Positions 23,101 to 35,500 of a stretch of DNA of 64,000 bases are shown here, one piece after another. Below the pieces are notes generated by a model. It was not told where the DNA came from. It was given only the letters and a program-made list of their open reading frames with translations, and ran no database searches. Each line of letters opens with the position of its first letter. Within the stretch, counting starts at the first letter, position 1. Source of the stretch: Ctena decussata (lineage: Eukaryota; Mollusca; Bivalvia; Lucinida; Lucinidae); NCBI GenBank assembly GCA_963989385.1, contig OZ022509.1, positions 77,398,667 to 77,462,666 on the forward strand, in the 5' to 3' direction. Made by a program: the position numbers and the translations under genes.

Positions 23101-24173
23101 TGTTTGAATATTTGTTTTTAGGTGTTGACGGACACATTCTGTGACGACGCACGACGCACGACGCACGCATTGGTATGACAATAGCTCACTATGGCCCTTC
23201 GGGCCAGGTGAGCTAAAAAGTAGGAAAGCAAGAGTTGTCATTTTCGTTCGCGACACATCGTCATGACCTGTTCTACATATCTGTGAAGTATCATGAAAAT
23301 GTTTCAAAAGGTATTCAAGTTATAGAGCGGATATGAAATCACACCTTAAATCATCAAGGGGAAATAACTCAAAAAGTAAGAAAGCAAGAGTTGTCGTTCT
23401 TGTTCGCGACACATTGCCATGAACTGTTCTGCATATCGGTAAAATGTCATGTAAATATTTCAAAGGGCATTCAATTTATAGAGCGGACATGAAATCACAC
23501 CTAAAACCATCAAGGGGAGATAACTCAAAAAGTATAATAGCAAGAGTTACCATTCTTGTTCGCGACACATCGCCATGACCTGTACTACATATCTATGAAG
23601 TATCATGAAAATATTTCAAAAGCTGATCAAGTTAAAGAGCGGACACGAAATCACACCTAAAACCATCTAGGGGAAATAACTAAAAAAGTAAGAAAGCAAG
23701 AGTAGTCATTTTCGTTCGCGACACATCGTCATGACCTGTTCTACATATCTGTGAAGTATTTTGACAATGTTTCAAAAGGTATTCATGTTATAGAGCGGAT
23801 ATGAAATCACACCTTAAACCATCAAGGGGAAATAACTCAAAAAGTAAAAAAGCAAGAGTTGTCATTCTTGTTCGCGACACATTGCCATGACCTGTTCTAC
23901 ATAGTATCATGAAAATATTTCAAAGGGTATTCAAGATAAAGAGCGGACGAGAATCTGCCAAAAATCACCAAAGGGGAGGTAGCTCAAAAAGTACAGTAGC
24001 AAGAGTTACCATTCTTGTATGCGACACATCGTCATGACCTGTGCTACATAACTGTGAAGTTTCATGAAAATATTCCAAAGGGTACTCAAGATATAGAGCG
24101 GACAAGAAAATACTTACAGACGGACGGACGCCAGGCTCATCGCTATATCCGCCGAACCTTTCGGTCGGGGGAT
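20122..24173 (+). mobile_element. Tandem-core element 3, host of element 2
   Basis: Ends are inverted: AATCCCCCGACCGAAGG at the left, CCTTTCGGTCGGGGGAT at the right. The interior is about seven units of 165-180 bp with AAATCACACCTAAAACCATC, GGGGAAATAACTCAAAAAGT and TTCGCGACACATCGTCATGA. GACGGACGGACGCC lies before the 3' end, as in element 1. Element 2 is inserted between units at 21104. Non-coding. Confidence 0.7.
21104..23213 (+). mobile_element. Tandem-core element 2, inserted in element 3
   Basis: Starts ACAAGAGGCCCAAATGGGCC then CGCTCACCTGG and ends GGCCCTTCGGGCCAGGTGAGC, with TAA on both sides (21101-21103, 23214-23216). The interior has six or more diverged units with TTTGTGCTATTTTTAGTAAC and GGCGGCCATCTTGGA. 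ACGACGCACGACGCACG lies near the 3' end. Same terminal logic as element 1 but an unrelated core. No coding capacity. Confidence 0.75.
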
Positions 24174-24390
24174 AAAAAAGGTTGAAACGCAGGGAGGTCA
24201 CTCCCCAATCTCTTTGAACTATGACCCAGGTGCAGGGGCTCGATAAACACCCCACGTTCCAACGAGGCAGCCCAACTCCCAAGGGCGCTTTGAACCGGAG
24301 ACGTCTGCAGGCTCCATCGGGTACCACACAAAGCAGACATTTTTTTTTGGCGACGACTTTGGAAACTCGTGTAACCGGGTCCGCCGTACC

Positions 24391-24494
24391 CAGCGGGCAC
24401 ATGACGTCGAAATGACGTCATACTGACGTTGATGTGACGTCGTCATGTCGCATCGACGTCAGTGCGACGCAATTACGACGTCATGTAACTCTGC
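24391..24494. mobile_element. ACGTC-rich MITE
   Basis: CCCAGCGGGCACATGACGTC on the left, then repeated GACGTC words, ending ACGACGTCATGTAACTCTGC. The related GACGTC elements are at 16300, 30166 and 47208, with CATGTGCCTGCTGGG ends. Non-coding. Confidence 0.65.
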
Positions 24495-25217
24495 ACTGGG
24501 AATTCCTCGTTCATGGGGACATTTTCGAGCTGCTATATCTCATAAACCGTTCAAGATTTGTTCAGATTTTCAGTTTCAGATCATAAACTCAACTAAATTT
24601 ATCCTTTTTCCCGGAGTAGTTTATTTATGGGAGAGGAAATGAGAACAAAATACCACTGATGTCTAAATAAATTTGGTTTATTTACAATGTTTTGATCAGC
24701 TGACTGATATTTGAGCGCCACCAAAAGAAAATCATGTAAACATGGTAAATGTGAATCGTGCATGCTGTACAAGCCTGTGCACGTGCACAAACTGGTCCGA
24801 ACATGCCAATTTCACTTATACCTCAGTGACTTTCTGGAGATACAATACAACCGGCATTATCATATAAGGGAGTCAACTATTAAAGGAAAGAATTTGCTCC
24901 CATGGGAGCAAATTATTTTCTTTGAGGGTTGACTACAGCTCCCCCAGGAGCAAATTCATTTCTTTAAGGGTAAACCCCATAATTCTGAAAGGGTTTTGTT
25001 GTCCGAGGAAGCAAACAGGAAGTCACAAAAGTTATCCAGTCTTTGTAAAAAATGGTGGAAAAACATGGATGTGCACCCATCCACCTTAAATTTTCATTTG
25101 ATGAAGCTCAGGGAATAAACAATAAAAGCGATACATGAGGCGCATCATGTGACTTCCAACAATGTGGCGGTTTGGTCATGTGATATTCAGATAGAGGCCT
25201 CGCTGCTGGCTGTATGC

Positions 25218-25470
25218 ACAGGGTATAATCGATTCCGCTAAATTTCGCTTCCTGCAGAGACTGTACATCATATTTGGCTTCCGCCGAGACTGTCCGCGAT
25301 CTCTTGCTCTCGGCAGGAAGCAGAGTCACGCAGACAGTCTCCGCAGGAAGCCATTTTTCGAGGACAGTAGTCTCGGCAGGAAGCAAGAGATCGCGGACAG
25401 TCTCGGCGGGAGCCGAATATGACGGACAGTCTCTGCAGGAAGCGAAGATTGGCGGAATCGATTATACCCT
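25218..25470. repeat. Palindromic element B (CTCGGCAGGAAGC type)
   Basis: CAGGGTATAATCGATTCCGC mirrors GCGGAATCGATTATACCCTG. Inside are imperfect repeats of GACAGTCTCGGCAGGAAGC in both orientations. Half of the same element reappears fused to another palindrome at 35018-35275. Confidence 0.85.
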
Positions 25471-25559
25471 GCGGTATAGCTTGGGCCAATTCTATATATG
25501 GCTGATGTGACAAGTCAAGGCTCTGATCAGACTGCACTTAAGTGCAGTCTGATCAGAGC

Positions 25560-26640
25560 CTTTGCTTGTCACCAATGCCACATTGTTTAAAAGACATGAT
25601 GTGGCTGAAATGATAGCACATTATACAATACAAAATAAGTAAAGATAAACATTTTCAGATCTCAGCTTTGTATAATAATACAATTATTCAGATTTATTTT
25701 TTCATATAAAACAATAAAAATCTACTCAAGTTTAACTCAAACTCTTTGTCAGAGTTTCTGAATCGATTAAAATGAAGTGATTTGCCAATAAAGGCGAACA
25801 GGGAAATCATTCCGTTATTATTTCACCTTATAAACTCTATATTTCCATATACATGCAATATCTACACCTTGCCTCCTTTTTAAAACTAATAAATCTTTAA
25901 TGTATTAAGCACCACTGATGCACCAAAATATGTACCACCACTGTTGCATCAAAATACGTAAATCTTATTAATTTTCTTCTTTTTCTATTATATTGGGGAT
26001 TACTACATTCGACATGAGACAGCTAGCAGATTTTTTTTTTTCAGAAAGTAGTAATCAAACAGTTTGTGTCAAGATGCAGAAAGCTTAAAGCAGGCTGCTG
26101 GTTTCCTGATAATTGTTTTAGGGTAGGGTGTCATAATTCAATGAGAAATATTCTTATTTCTCTATGACAACGTGATTGGCGTCGCATGGAAAAGTACCTT
26201 ATGACATCATCGCAGTCCGGTCAGCATTTTCCTTTTACGCATATCGTATACTAGATCTACCTTTAACTCTTTAAGCCCCAGTGACGCAATTAGCAAAATT
26301 TGCAAACAGCGTAGATCCTGATGAGGCGGCTCATAATGAGCCGCCTCATCTAGATCAACACTGTTTGCCCTCTAGTCTTTGAAATTTCAATATAAAAAGT
26401 CTTGGATAAGGCATTTTTTTTTAATTTTTGCAGACGTAAATTTTGTCGTCTGCTTTTTGGTAGTGAAAGAGTTAACTTCTGATAAATCTAAAAGACACTG
26501 ATCAATAGGTGCAGCTTCGCAGGCCAGTTTAAGTATCTGCAATTCGCACGTGCTGAAGGTCCATTTTCACGCGTTGCCATTCAATTTCTCAGTATTTTAT
26601 CATTAGAAGCGATCCTGAAGGGAGTGCTTCTAAGGGGTCA
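25560..26640. other. No gene seen
   Basis: AT-rich non-coding sequence 3' of the tetraspanin gene. The only structure is a 40-bp hairpin at about 26316-26352 (GATGAGGCGGCTCATAATGA and complement). Confidence 0.5.
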
Positions 26641-26647
26641 TAGTATA

Positions 26648-26885
26648 TGAGCCGCGACGCGACAAAACCAACAATGTGGTTGTGCGCCCAGCGCAGACTC
26701 AGATCAGCCTGGGCATCCGCCCAGTCTGATCAGAGTCTTCGCTGTCCGCATGGAGGTAGCTTAGACCCTTAGCTACCCTTTGAGCCCTTAATGAAGAGTC
26801 TGATCAAACTGGGCAGATGACCAGGCTGATCTGAGTCTGTGCTGTGCGCACAACCACATTGTTGGTTTTGTCGTGTCGCGGCTCA
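26648..26885. mobile_element. Foldback A, copy 1
   Basis: Whole-element palindrome, TGAGCCGCGACGCGACAAAA to GTCGTGTCGCGGCTCA. Arms of about 95 bp hold CAACCACATTGTTGGTTTTG and CAGACTCAGATCAGCCTGGG. An asymmetric ~45-bp centre contains GTCCGCATGGAGGTAGC. TA lies on both sides. Confidence 0.92.
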
Positions 26886-27134
26886 TATGTTGATGATTAT
26901 GAAGAGACCTAATACAATAACCCTTCTTTCGGACTTCAAGGAGCCCAAAAGTTCAGCAAGTAAGATATGATGTTAGTGTATCCCTATGGATATTCATGCA
27001 TTGATTTTGCATCTATATAAAACATATACCACTATATAAAACATATACTTTGATTCAGGCCGGCAATTAAAACACTAAACAATTTGATATTCAATGAAAA
27101 ATCATAATTCCTACAGCTTCAGAGGAGGCATATA

Positions 27135-27352
27135 TGAGCCGCGACACGAGAAAACAAACAAAGTGCTTGTGAGCCCAGCGTGGACTCAGTTCAGCCTGGG
27201 CATCCGCCCGGTCTGATCAGACTCTTCGCTAAGCGCTTAAAGGGTAGCTAAGAGTCTAAGCTACCTCCATGCGGACAGCCAAGACTCTGATCAGACTGGG
27301 CGGATGCCCAGGCCGCACAACCACTTTGTTGGTTTTCTCGTGTCGCGGCTCA
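27135..27352. mobile_element. Foldback A, copy 2
   Basis: Same family; the centre is in the opposite orientation to copy 1. The right arm is shorter because about 20 bp (TGATCTGAGTCTGCGCTGGG region) are deleted. Confidence 0.9.
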
Positions 27353-27827
27353 AATATCGTAATTATTCAGCTATAAAACGGGATTTTGTCCTGCCCAGAA
27401 TGACCCTAAATATCTAAATCAGTCTTCTGAAATCCCGCTATAAGATGCATTTCTCCTTTCAAAACAATCCCAAAAAATCTAGACCCTTTTAAAAGACATC
27501 TAGATATCTGGGATTCAAAACAATCCCCCCAAAACTAAATACATCTTAAAGATGGATAAGATAAGATAAGATAATTTTATTAACGTCTCGATGTTCGGGA
27601 TTGTTTTGGAAGGACAAAAACCTCCGTCCTATAACTGTAGAAAAGTAGAGAACTTTCAAATAACACCAGACCTGCCTTTGGCGCGACTAATTCTCTGCCG
27701 TAAGTCGTATCTTTCTTTGGCTGCCGTCATTATCAAAGTGGGCAATTATATGATCTTGTTTTAACTTTGTAATTATCTATACACCCCTAAATAATTGATT
27801 TCGACTGACTGGCTAGATGACCTAGAT

Positions 27828-27990
27828 GTTTTTTTTGGCCCTTTCAACAGTATTTCAGTCATACTGAGCCAATGGAAGGGTGACAATACAAGGTTTTGAG
27901 CAATGGAACCCTGTTTAAATTCGAAAAAAAATCGCTTGCAGCAGGATTCCAATCTGGACTGCTAGACTAAGCAGGCCAGCACTTAAAATA
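27828..27990 (-). mobile_element. SINE family 1, third copy, decayed head
   Basis: The complement of TTTCAACAGTATTTCAGTCA and GCAATGGAACCCTGTTT matches the family 1 body. The tRNA-like head at the right is degraded, with no recognisable B box. Confidence 0.7.
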
Positions 27991-28126
27991 CAAAATATAT
28001 ACAGATCTACATATGTAAAAGGCACATTGGTGTGTCTATTTCACCCTATATCAAATCTACATCCCCTGAATATTTTCCCAATCAGCTGTAAGAATGATGC
28101 TTCAGGCAGCAGTTATAATAGATAAT

Positions 28127-28364
28127 CGAGCCGCGACACGAAAAAACCAACAAAGTGGTTGTACGCCCAGCGCAGACTCAGATCAGCCTGAGCATCCGCC
28201 AAGTCTGATCAGAGTCTTCGCTGTCCGCATGGAGGTAGCTCAGACCCTTAGCTACCTTGTAAACGCTTAGCGGAGAGTCTGACTGGACTGAGCCGATGCC
28301 CAAGCTGATCTGAGTCTGCGCTGGGCGCACAGCCACTTTGTTGGTTTGCTCGTGTCGCGGCTCA
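28127..28364. mobile_element. Foldback A, copy 3
   Basis: Same family, centre in copy 1 orientation. The outer base pair is changed (CGAGCCGCGACACG at the left). Confidence 0.9.
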
Positions 28365-28639
28365 TAATAAGATGATTCCTTTATACATGTAGTAAAAGAG
28401 GTAAAATTTAATCACACGCTTAAAATCAATCACTTTTGTCTTATTAACGTCTATAAAATAATGAAATCTATGGAAATAAACCCTCTAAATGCATTGTACA
28501 TAACGATATGCCTTAATTAGCATATTGTAAAATCTAACATGTACCAACTAGTGCCAGAAATAAAGTAAAAAACATGAGGATCTATTCTATACAATATATG
28601 ACAAGAACAGCACCTATCTAATAGTCCTTTTTTCTAACT

Positions 28640-28795
28640 CAGAGCTCCAGATAAGAAGGGGTAACAGGGATAATTCAGAGATAATTTTTCTTATTTCTGA
28701 ATGAAAACATAGGTTGTGACCCCTCAACATATGTTTTTTATGGGCAAACAAGGAAAATTATCCCTAAATTATCCCTGTTAGCCCTTCTCATCTTT
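28640..28795. mobile_element. MITE-1 foldback, copy 4 (core deleted)
   Basis: AGAGCTCCAGATAAGAAGGG at the left and CCCTTCTCATCT at the right. The central CTCATCTGAACCGTCTC hairpin is missing, leaving GTTGTGACCCCTCAACATAT. Confidence 0.7.
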
Positions 28796-29210
28796 ATATA
28801 TAATGCTTATATTTCTCAATATCACGCGTGTAGATTCATCTGTAAAATTACTTTCCTTGATTGCAGCCCCACCCCTTCGCACCACTATTAGGACTCTTAA
28901 TTTAGCCTCTAAGAGCATGCTATAAATGCAACAGATGCACATTCATAATACGCAAGTCTCACAGATATTGCTCTCCATTTGTTGCCATTTGAATAAAATT
29001 CTTTTTTTATTGCATTGGGAGACAGCAGGCCTGCGTAGAGAACATTTTATAAAGTAAACTGTGACTGATTGTCTCTAATATAGCCACACATACCCACAGC
29101 CCATCCCCGGGGCCCACACCCACCACTAAAAATTATAAAACAACTTCAAGCTCTGTATACTGTTTCGAAACCCTGAATAATACCATAATCCTAGCAAGAA
29201 CATACCACTG

Positions 29211-29410
29211 AAACAACATTGAATCAACTCTGAATCAACGTGATTTTGAATCAATATGTTTCAATGTTGTTTCAACGTGTGGACCCAATTGGAACTTTGC
29301 TGACTTAGCAGGCACACAATGCTAAAAACTCCATTGAATCAACATTGATTCAACATCATGATGTTGAATAAAAGTTGATTCAATGTTGTTTCAACGTTGT
29401 GGGCCCTATG
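29211..29410. mobile_element. GTTGAATCAAC-type MITE
   Basis: Arrays of CAACATTGAATCAAC words in both orientations, with AGCAGGCACACAATGC in the middle. Related to 50283, 51257 and 63855. It sits just beyond the tetraspanin stop codon. Confidence 0.65.
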
Positions 29411-29430
29411 GGAATATGTGTTTCATTGTT

Positions 29431-29571
29431 TTAGTCTCCTTTCCTAAGAGCACAGATAATACAGCAAGCGAAGATTAGACAGAGGACCTCGAGGGCGACA
29501 ATACCGCAGGCTATTCCAATCACAACAGCGATTCTTAAATTCAAATAGTCGTAGATAGCGTCCCAACATGG
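29431..29571 (-). CDS. Tetraspanin coding exon 6 (TM4 and stop)
   Basis: PCWDAIYDYL closes the large loop. TM4 follows (IAVVIGIACGIVALEVLCLI) and then the short tail ALRKGD and TAA. Acceptor ACATTACAG. Confidence 0.95.
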   Translation of the reverse strand, partial: PCWDAIYDYLNLRIAVVIGIACGIVALEVLCLIFACCIICALRKGD

Positions 29572-32500
29572 CTGTAATGTAAAAAAGAAACTGTAAACAC
29601 AATAAGCTAAGCTTCGCGTGAGGAGACAGATACGTTTGTTTATCAGTCAGTAAATCAAATTTTGAGACTTCTCATTAGAGCATCCTCAGTGAGAGGAAAA
29701 AGGTCGCTCTCTCAGTGGTTTAAATTCATGTAAAATTTGAAAATTGCGCAATACTGTTGAAGTTTTTTTTTTACTATAATTTAGGAAAATGACAATGGCT
29801 GGTCACTGACCAGCTTTAAAAAATTCAACAGCCTTGCAATTCTCATGAACAACTTAGATCATGGTTTTAGTTGGCAAACAAAATGACCTATTGTTATAAC
29901 TGCAAAGTTTATTATACAGTAAAATTACGATATATATGACGAGGGCCTCATTAATTTTCAGGCTTTTATGTACGTTTCATTGCTCAACGGACACACTGAA
30001 ATGAAACAGAGATTTGCTTTCATTTCAGAAACCTTGTTTCCCTATTTTTTTCAGACATATTACACAGACTTTGAATTTGGAGGCACCAAGAAAGTGAAAC
30101 ATACTGCTCGGTTTACAGAGCTGCACAGGCACATTTGAGAGTTCACTGTAAGCATATGACTTAACCCAGCGATCACATGAAGTGACCTCGTACTGACGTC
30201 AAAGACTTGTCATTACGACGCATCGAAGCCAGTGCGACATCATGGCGACTTCATGTTCTGCTGGGAAGGTGTCTTTTCAAGCGACGGCAATCATAACAAA
30301 GAATTGAATAATTCTAGAATAAATTACAGATTACATGTTAGAGAAGATATCGCACTGCAACGTCATATAAATTTCCGTAAGCATCTAACATATTCGACCA
30401 CAGCATGGCATACACTGTTTGCCCTAGCAGATGCCAATGGCTTCACAGCTCTGTTACCACAGCGACTGTTACCACAGCGACTGTGGTTTTATTATTATTG
30501 TGCTTAGTACCTTGACAGAATGGCGTCTAAGTGACATCATTATGAACACCTAGTTGCTGTGGTAATGGACCTTTAACGAGATCTATATCTGCAAGGGCAA
30601 ACGGCGTGTGCCATTCTCGGCCATTTTTGTTTCAATGACATTACAAACTGAAATTCTTTAACTAACTCTTCAGTTTTACTCAAATTCTCAAATTCATGTG
30701 TGTTTCATATGTGTATTCAGAGAAGAAATTTCATACCTGGTTATAGTAGGAATTTCCTTGGGAGGGGCTCACCGGACAATTAGCATCCTCCAATACTGCG
30801 TCCCCAGGGTTTGAATAGAAGTCATCTTCATTCTTCAACTTACAACAGCTTGGTGGCACCATCATTGTTTGACCTGATGAAGTGGTTCTGTTCCACTGTT
30901 TGGCACCTTGGAACTCCGTGTATGAATCTACACCACAGCAATGGAACTAAAAATTAAAATTTACTGAGATAAAATCTGACTTAATTTTGCCTTCAAGAAG
31001 GAGGTGATCCCTTTCCGACCCCGCCCCACACCCACTCCCCATCCCCTTGAAAATCGAACTTTTTTTTTTACAAATGGGAACAATTTTCGTGACTTTTAAC
31101 GCGTCAGATCTCGATAAATGGCGAAATTTTACAAACATGGGGTAATTTGAAACGAATGACAATTTACCTTTTATTTTCTTATTTTTACATTGAAATCAAT
31201 AGTGTGAATGGCTTGAGCTGTAGCGCATTCACAACTGTGCAACACTGAAACGCGCAATGCTCTGAACCATTTTGTTTCTTTAGTCGGTCAATGTTGAGGA
31301 ATCTAAAACATGTTTTCTAACTGCCTCAAATGAAAACTGAAAATCCATGATGGCCCTTTATGGTTGCACTCCACAGTTTTTTGGATAGCTTGGTGACTCC
31401 ACAGGGGGTCAGCCAAACAAAGTGACATTTCAGCCTGATTGAATGCATAAATCATTCTTTCTTCTCTTTGAATGAGGTGTACATATGCCTAAATACACTT
31501 TATAGCCATTTATAACCCCTATAAGGTCCTTATATGAATATTGTTGCAGAGAAAATGACACCCCACCCACTTTTTGGGGCCAGAAAATTTCTTCAAAAAT
31601 GGCATTATTACCCATGCTCTACTCAAGAGCAGGACCATTGTTGACACCTAAAGCTTATAGATTTACCTAGAGGGCTTACAGATGATCACTGTCAACTGCA
31701 ACTGAATACCTGCCAGCCGTTTAGATTTTCTGCTATTCTTAATTGAAAATGAGCACCATCATTTGGACAATTTATATTTCCCGCTTTATCAGTGCAGCCA
31801 TAGTTTCGCATCCATGCTGCGCAGTGATTGGATGGTTTTCGAGCTGGAAAAAAAATCAGTTTTTACTTTCCTGACACATGCTTACTCAAAGGGAGGAAAA
31901 GTTTCCTGCATATATAAGGAGCCAAAAAGAATTTATAGCCCAAGATACAAGCCTACCCCCAAATATTAGCATTTTTGTCCCCGGCCAAAAGTGCGAAACT
32001 GTGAATGGCAACCATAGTTGTAAGAAATCAATGGTCAGTATCAAATACGAATATTCTGCCAGATGTTTGCTATGAAAAAGCTCTTCCAAAATGAACCTAC
32101 TTTTAAAGGAAAGACTTTGCTTGTTTAGGAGCAAATCTTTTCCATTAATAGTTGAAAAGGGAACAGAAATGAAAATAGCATGGCTGCTTTCCCTATAACT
32201 GTACAATTTACCTTAAAATGGATGGAAAATCCAGTCCAATTTTACATTTTAAGAACCAGACAAGAACTGCATATAATTAGCCATATATTCTTTCATGGCA
32301 TCAAAACCATAAACGTGTTAACATCTGTTTAGATTAAATTTTAGGAAAAGATGGTGACGGTTGCATTTATTTTATAAGATCTCACTTATTTTATATGCAC
32401 TCAAATTTAAGTGCTTTGGGGTTTAGCAACACTGAAGAAGTTAAATACAGAAATGAGCATCTGTCGCAAAAGACTTGTGCCGCGATACGAGAAAACCGAC

Positions 32501-35500
32501 AAAGTGATTGTGTGCCCAGCGCAGACACAGCTCAGACTGAGCATCCGCCCAGTCTGATAAGAGTCTTCGCTGACCGCATGGAGGAAGCTTGGACCGTAAG
32601 CTACCCTTTAAGCGCTCAGCGTCTGCGAAGAGTCTGATCGGACTGGGCAGTTGCCTAGGCTGATCTGAGTCTGCGCTGGGCGCACCACTTTGTTGGTTTT
32701 CTCGTGTCACGCTTCATTTGGTAAACGTACATTTATATATCACCCTTTTAGGGTCAAGAATAAAAATAATTGAATTTGCTCATTATGAGCTCGGGCGTAC
32801 CGCTGAGCCACTTTGGGAACGTCGTTGGGAGAACTGAATAGAACAGAACATTATGAGCTCTGCACTGTTTGCCCTCTAGTCTTTGATTTGGTTTAAACAA
32901 CATACATGTTAGATACATTCAGACTACAATTTGCGTGAAGAGGATTTAGTCGAAGCTAATGGTTTGTATAGACCATTTCCTAAAGCTTGGACGAAACACT
33001 TTTTTCTGAAATGTTGCAGACGTTAATCTTGTCGTCAGATCTCACAGACTGCTATCCAAAAGAGTTCATAACATGCATGCTGTCTCGGTAATTATCGTGC
33101 TTAGCCTAGCTCTGGGCCGGAAAATACCTAGAAACAAGTTTCAATTTTCACGTGAAATTATTTCAGAAACAAAGTTTCTGATCTAATTTCAGAAAGTTAT
33201 AACCAGCACCATCGCCCGACCACCACCCACGCATGGTATCAATAATTAGGACTTAGATTACGTCAAAGTTTTGTGTTAAAATTTTTTGAAAGTTCATATC
33301 TCTGTAGTCACATGTCGTATTTCGACCCAGTGAAATGCTGTTTGCAATGAGCACTGTTTATGGTTAGAAAGAGTTCCGTCTCGATTCGAACCAGAACCGC
33401 TAGCTTAGTATGCTAGCTCTTGACTAAATGAGCTACGGGAGCCCCTTTTAAGCCGGGCCGCGTAGCGGAGTCGGTAGCGCGTCTGACTCGTGAGCGAGAG
33501 GTGCCGGGTTCGGTACCCGGTCCGGCCACATACTTTCGTTTCTCCATCCTTCCGCTGATTCAAGAAGGGCAGTTACTGGCAAAAGTATGTGCACTTAGCA
33601 CTGGTTACTGCCCAGGAATAGTGTAGTTAGGTTAATTGACCATTTCGGCAAGACCATAGCTGTTTACCGTGGTCTAGCTACCTGATTACAGCAAGTAGTG
33701 TGTATGGGAAAATAGTCTGTCGACCACATCGGAAAACTGCAAAAGTAAGTAGGTTATTGCCCTTACCAACTTACCTTCGATTCAAGTTGGGTGGAAAGTT
33801 GGGGACGCTTTCCATATTTGGTTCGTGATGTATCCCCATAGCATAACCTTAGATATGGATTACCGTCTGATCCATGGTTGGGGCCAATAATCAGTAAATA
33901 GTACCTACTTTACATCATAATTTTTGTGTTAAACTTTTTTTTATCATCCATATGTCTGGAATCACAGTCGGATCCTTTTCATATTTGGGTCATTATACCT
34001 CTGTAGGTAGCATAATGGCATTGACTTTGATATGGGGTATTTAAGCACTGGAGTCTCTCCTGGGTGGGGCCATGGGTCAATATATTCGGACTTAGTTTAT
34101 ATTGAAGATTTTCCTTAAACCCTTTTTTATTGATCTTATCTTTGTAACCATATGTCAGGTTCGTTTTTTATTCATACATGATACATGTATATCTAAGACA
34201 AGGGGTCAGGACCCTTGATTGGACGAGGGCTCAGTACTTAGGACTTAGTAAGGCAGTGATTCTGGTCGGGGGTATACGTAAGCCCTTAACGTCCCAGTAA
34301 ACAATATTACAGTCATGTCTAGACTTTGCCTTCGAATTTGTATAGAACTTTTACCTGACCTGAGATAAATGACACTCAGGAGCCGTATTCATAAAATGAC
34401 TTAAGTCGTTGCTATGCTGTTGCTAAGGCTGAATTTCTATAAAGGAGGTTCCCTACAACTATGAAATTTGGTCTGGAGGAACAGTCTTTGTAAGACTGTT
34501 CCTCCAGAGCAAATTTCATAGTTTTAGGGAATCTCCTTCTAAGAAATTTAGCCTTAGCAACAGCATAGCAACGACTTAAGTTGCTTTATGAATACGGCCC
34601 CTGGTGAGTGGGGCCTAAAAGTTAACAAAATAGTCATATACTTACATAGACCTGGGCGTAGTCCAAACCTAAAGAAAATTCCTCATTTGTGTCTATTCTT
34701 CCTTGGTAGGTACTGTTGATGTTTTCTTTAATAAAGGTCTTTACTTTATCTTCAACCTAAAATAATATGGTTATATTGTATAATATTACATATCTGTTTG
34801 AATTTCAGTTGTATCGGGACAGGGGGGTCCTAAAAAGGTATATTGCCTTTCTCCTGCAGGATGTCTCAAAGACATAAGGCATCATATACAAAGAGATTAA
34901 CGCACATGACAAAATTCCCATAAGTTACAAATCTCACTTATTTTTCAATGCACAATTCTAAGATCATGTAACTTATACATCATCAGCACTGTTTTAAAAT
35001 ATTGGACATTATTCATATGAGCCGCGACACGAGAAAAACAACAATGTGGTCATGCGCCCAGCGCAGACTCAGATCAGCCTGTCCATCTGCACAGTCTGAT
35101 CAGACTCTTTGCGTGGGTCACGCGAACAGTCTCGGCAGGAAGCCATTTTTCGAGGACAGCAGTCCCTGCAGGAAGCAAGAGTTCGCGGACAGTCTCCAGT
35201 CTCGGCGGAAGCCAAATATGAAGGACAGTCTCTGCAGGAAATGAAAATTGGCGGAATCGACTATACCCTGTGTGAATTTTAAACAGTGAATGATCAGGGA
35301 CTATTTTAAGAGTTTGCGGACTGCTTAAAATTGAATGCTCGACGGTTCAAACCTTATAGCTGACAGATCAGAATAAGAGGGGAAAAACAAAACCAACAGT
35401 CATCAGCGGTGTCTAAGCGTTTCCGTCTTACAAAGACCTTGGTCAGGACAAACATTTCACACATACAAATCTACTGAAGTAGAATAAAACGGTGAGTTTG

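Noticed and set aside
24180..24390. 145-codon and overlapping minus-strand frames near 24 kb
   Set aside because: Three overlapping frames are open by chance in a locally GC-rich stretch; no motif or splice logic.
33459..33535. tRNA gene candidate
   Set aside because: A and B boxes are present, but the sequence runs directly into the SINE family 2 body seen at four other sites, so it is the SINE head.
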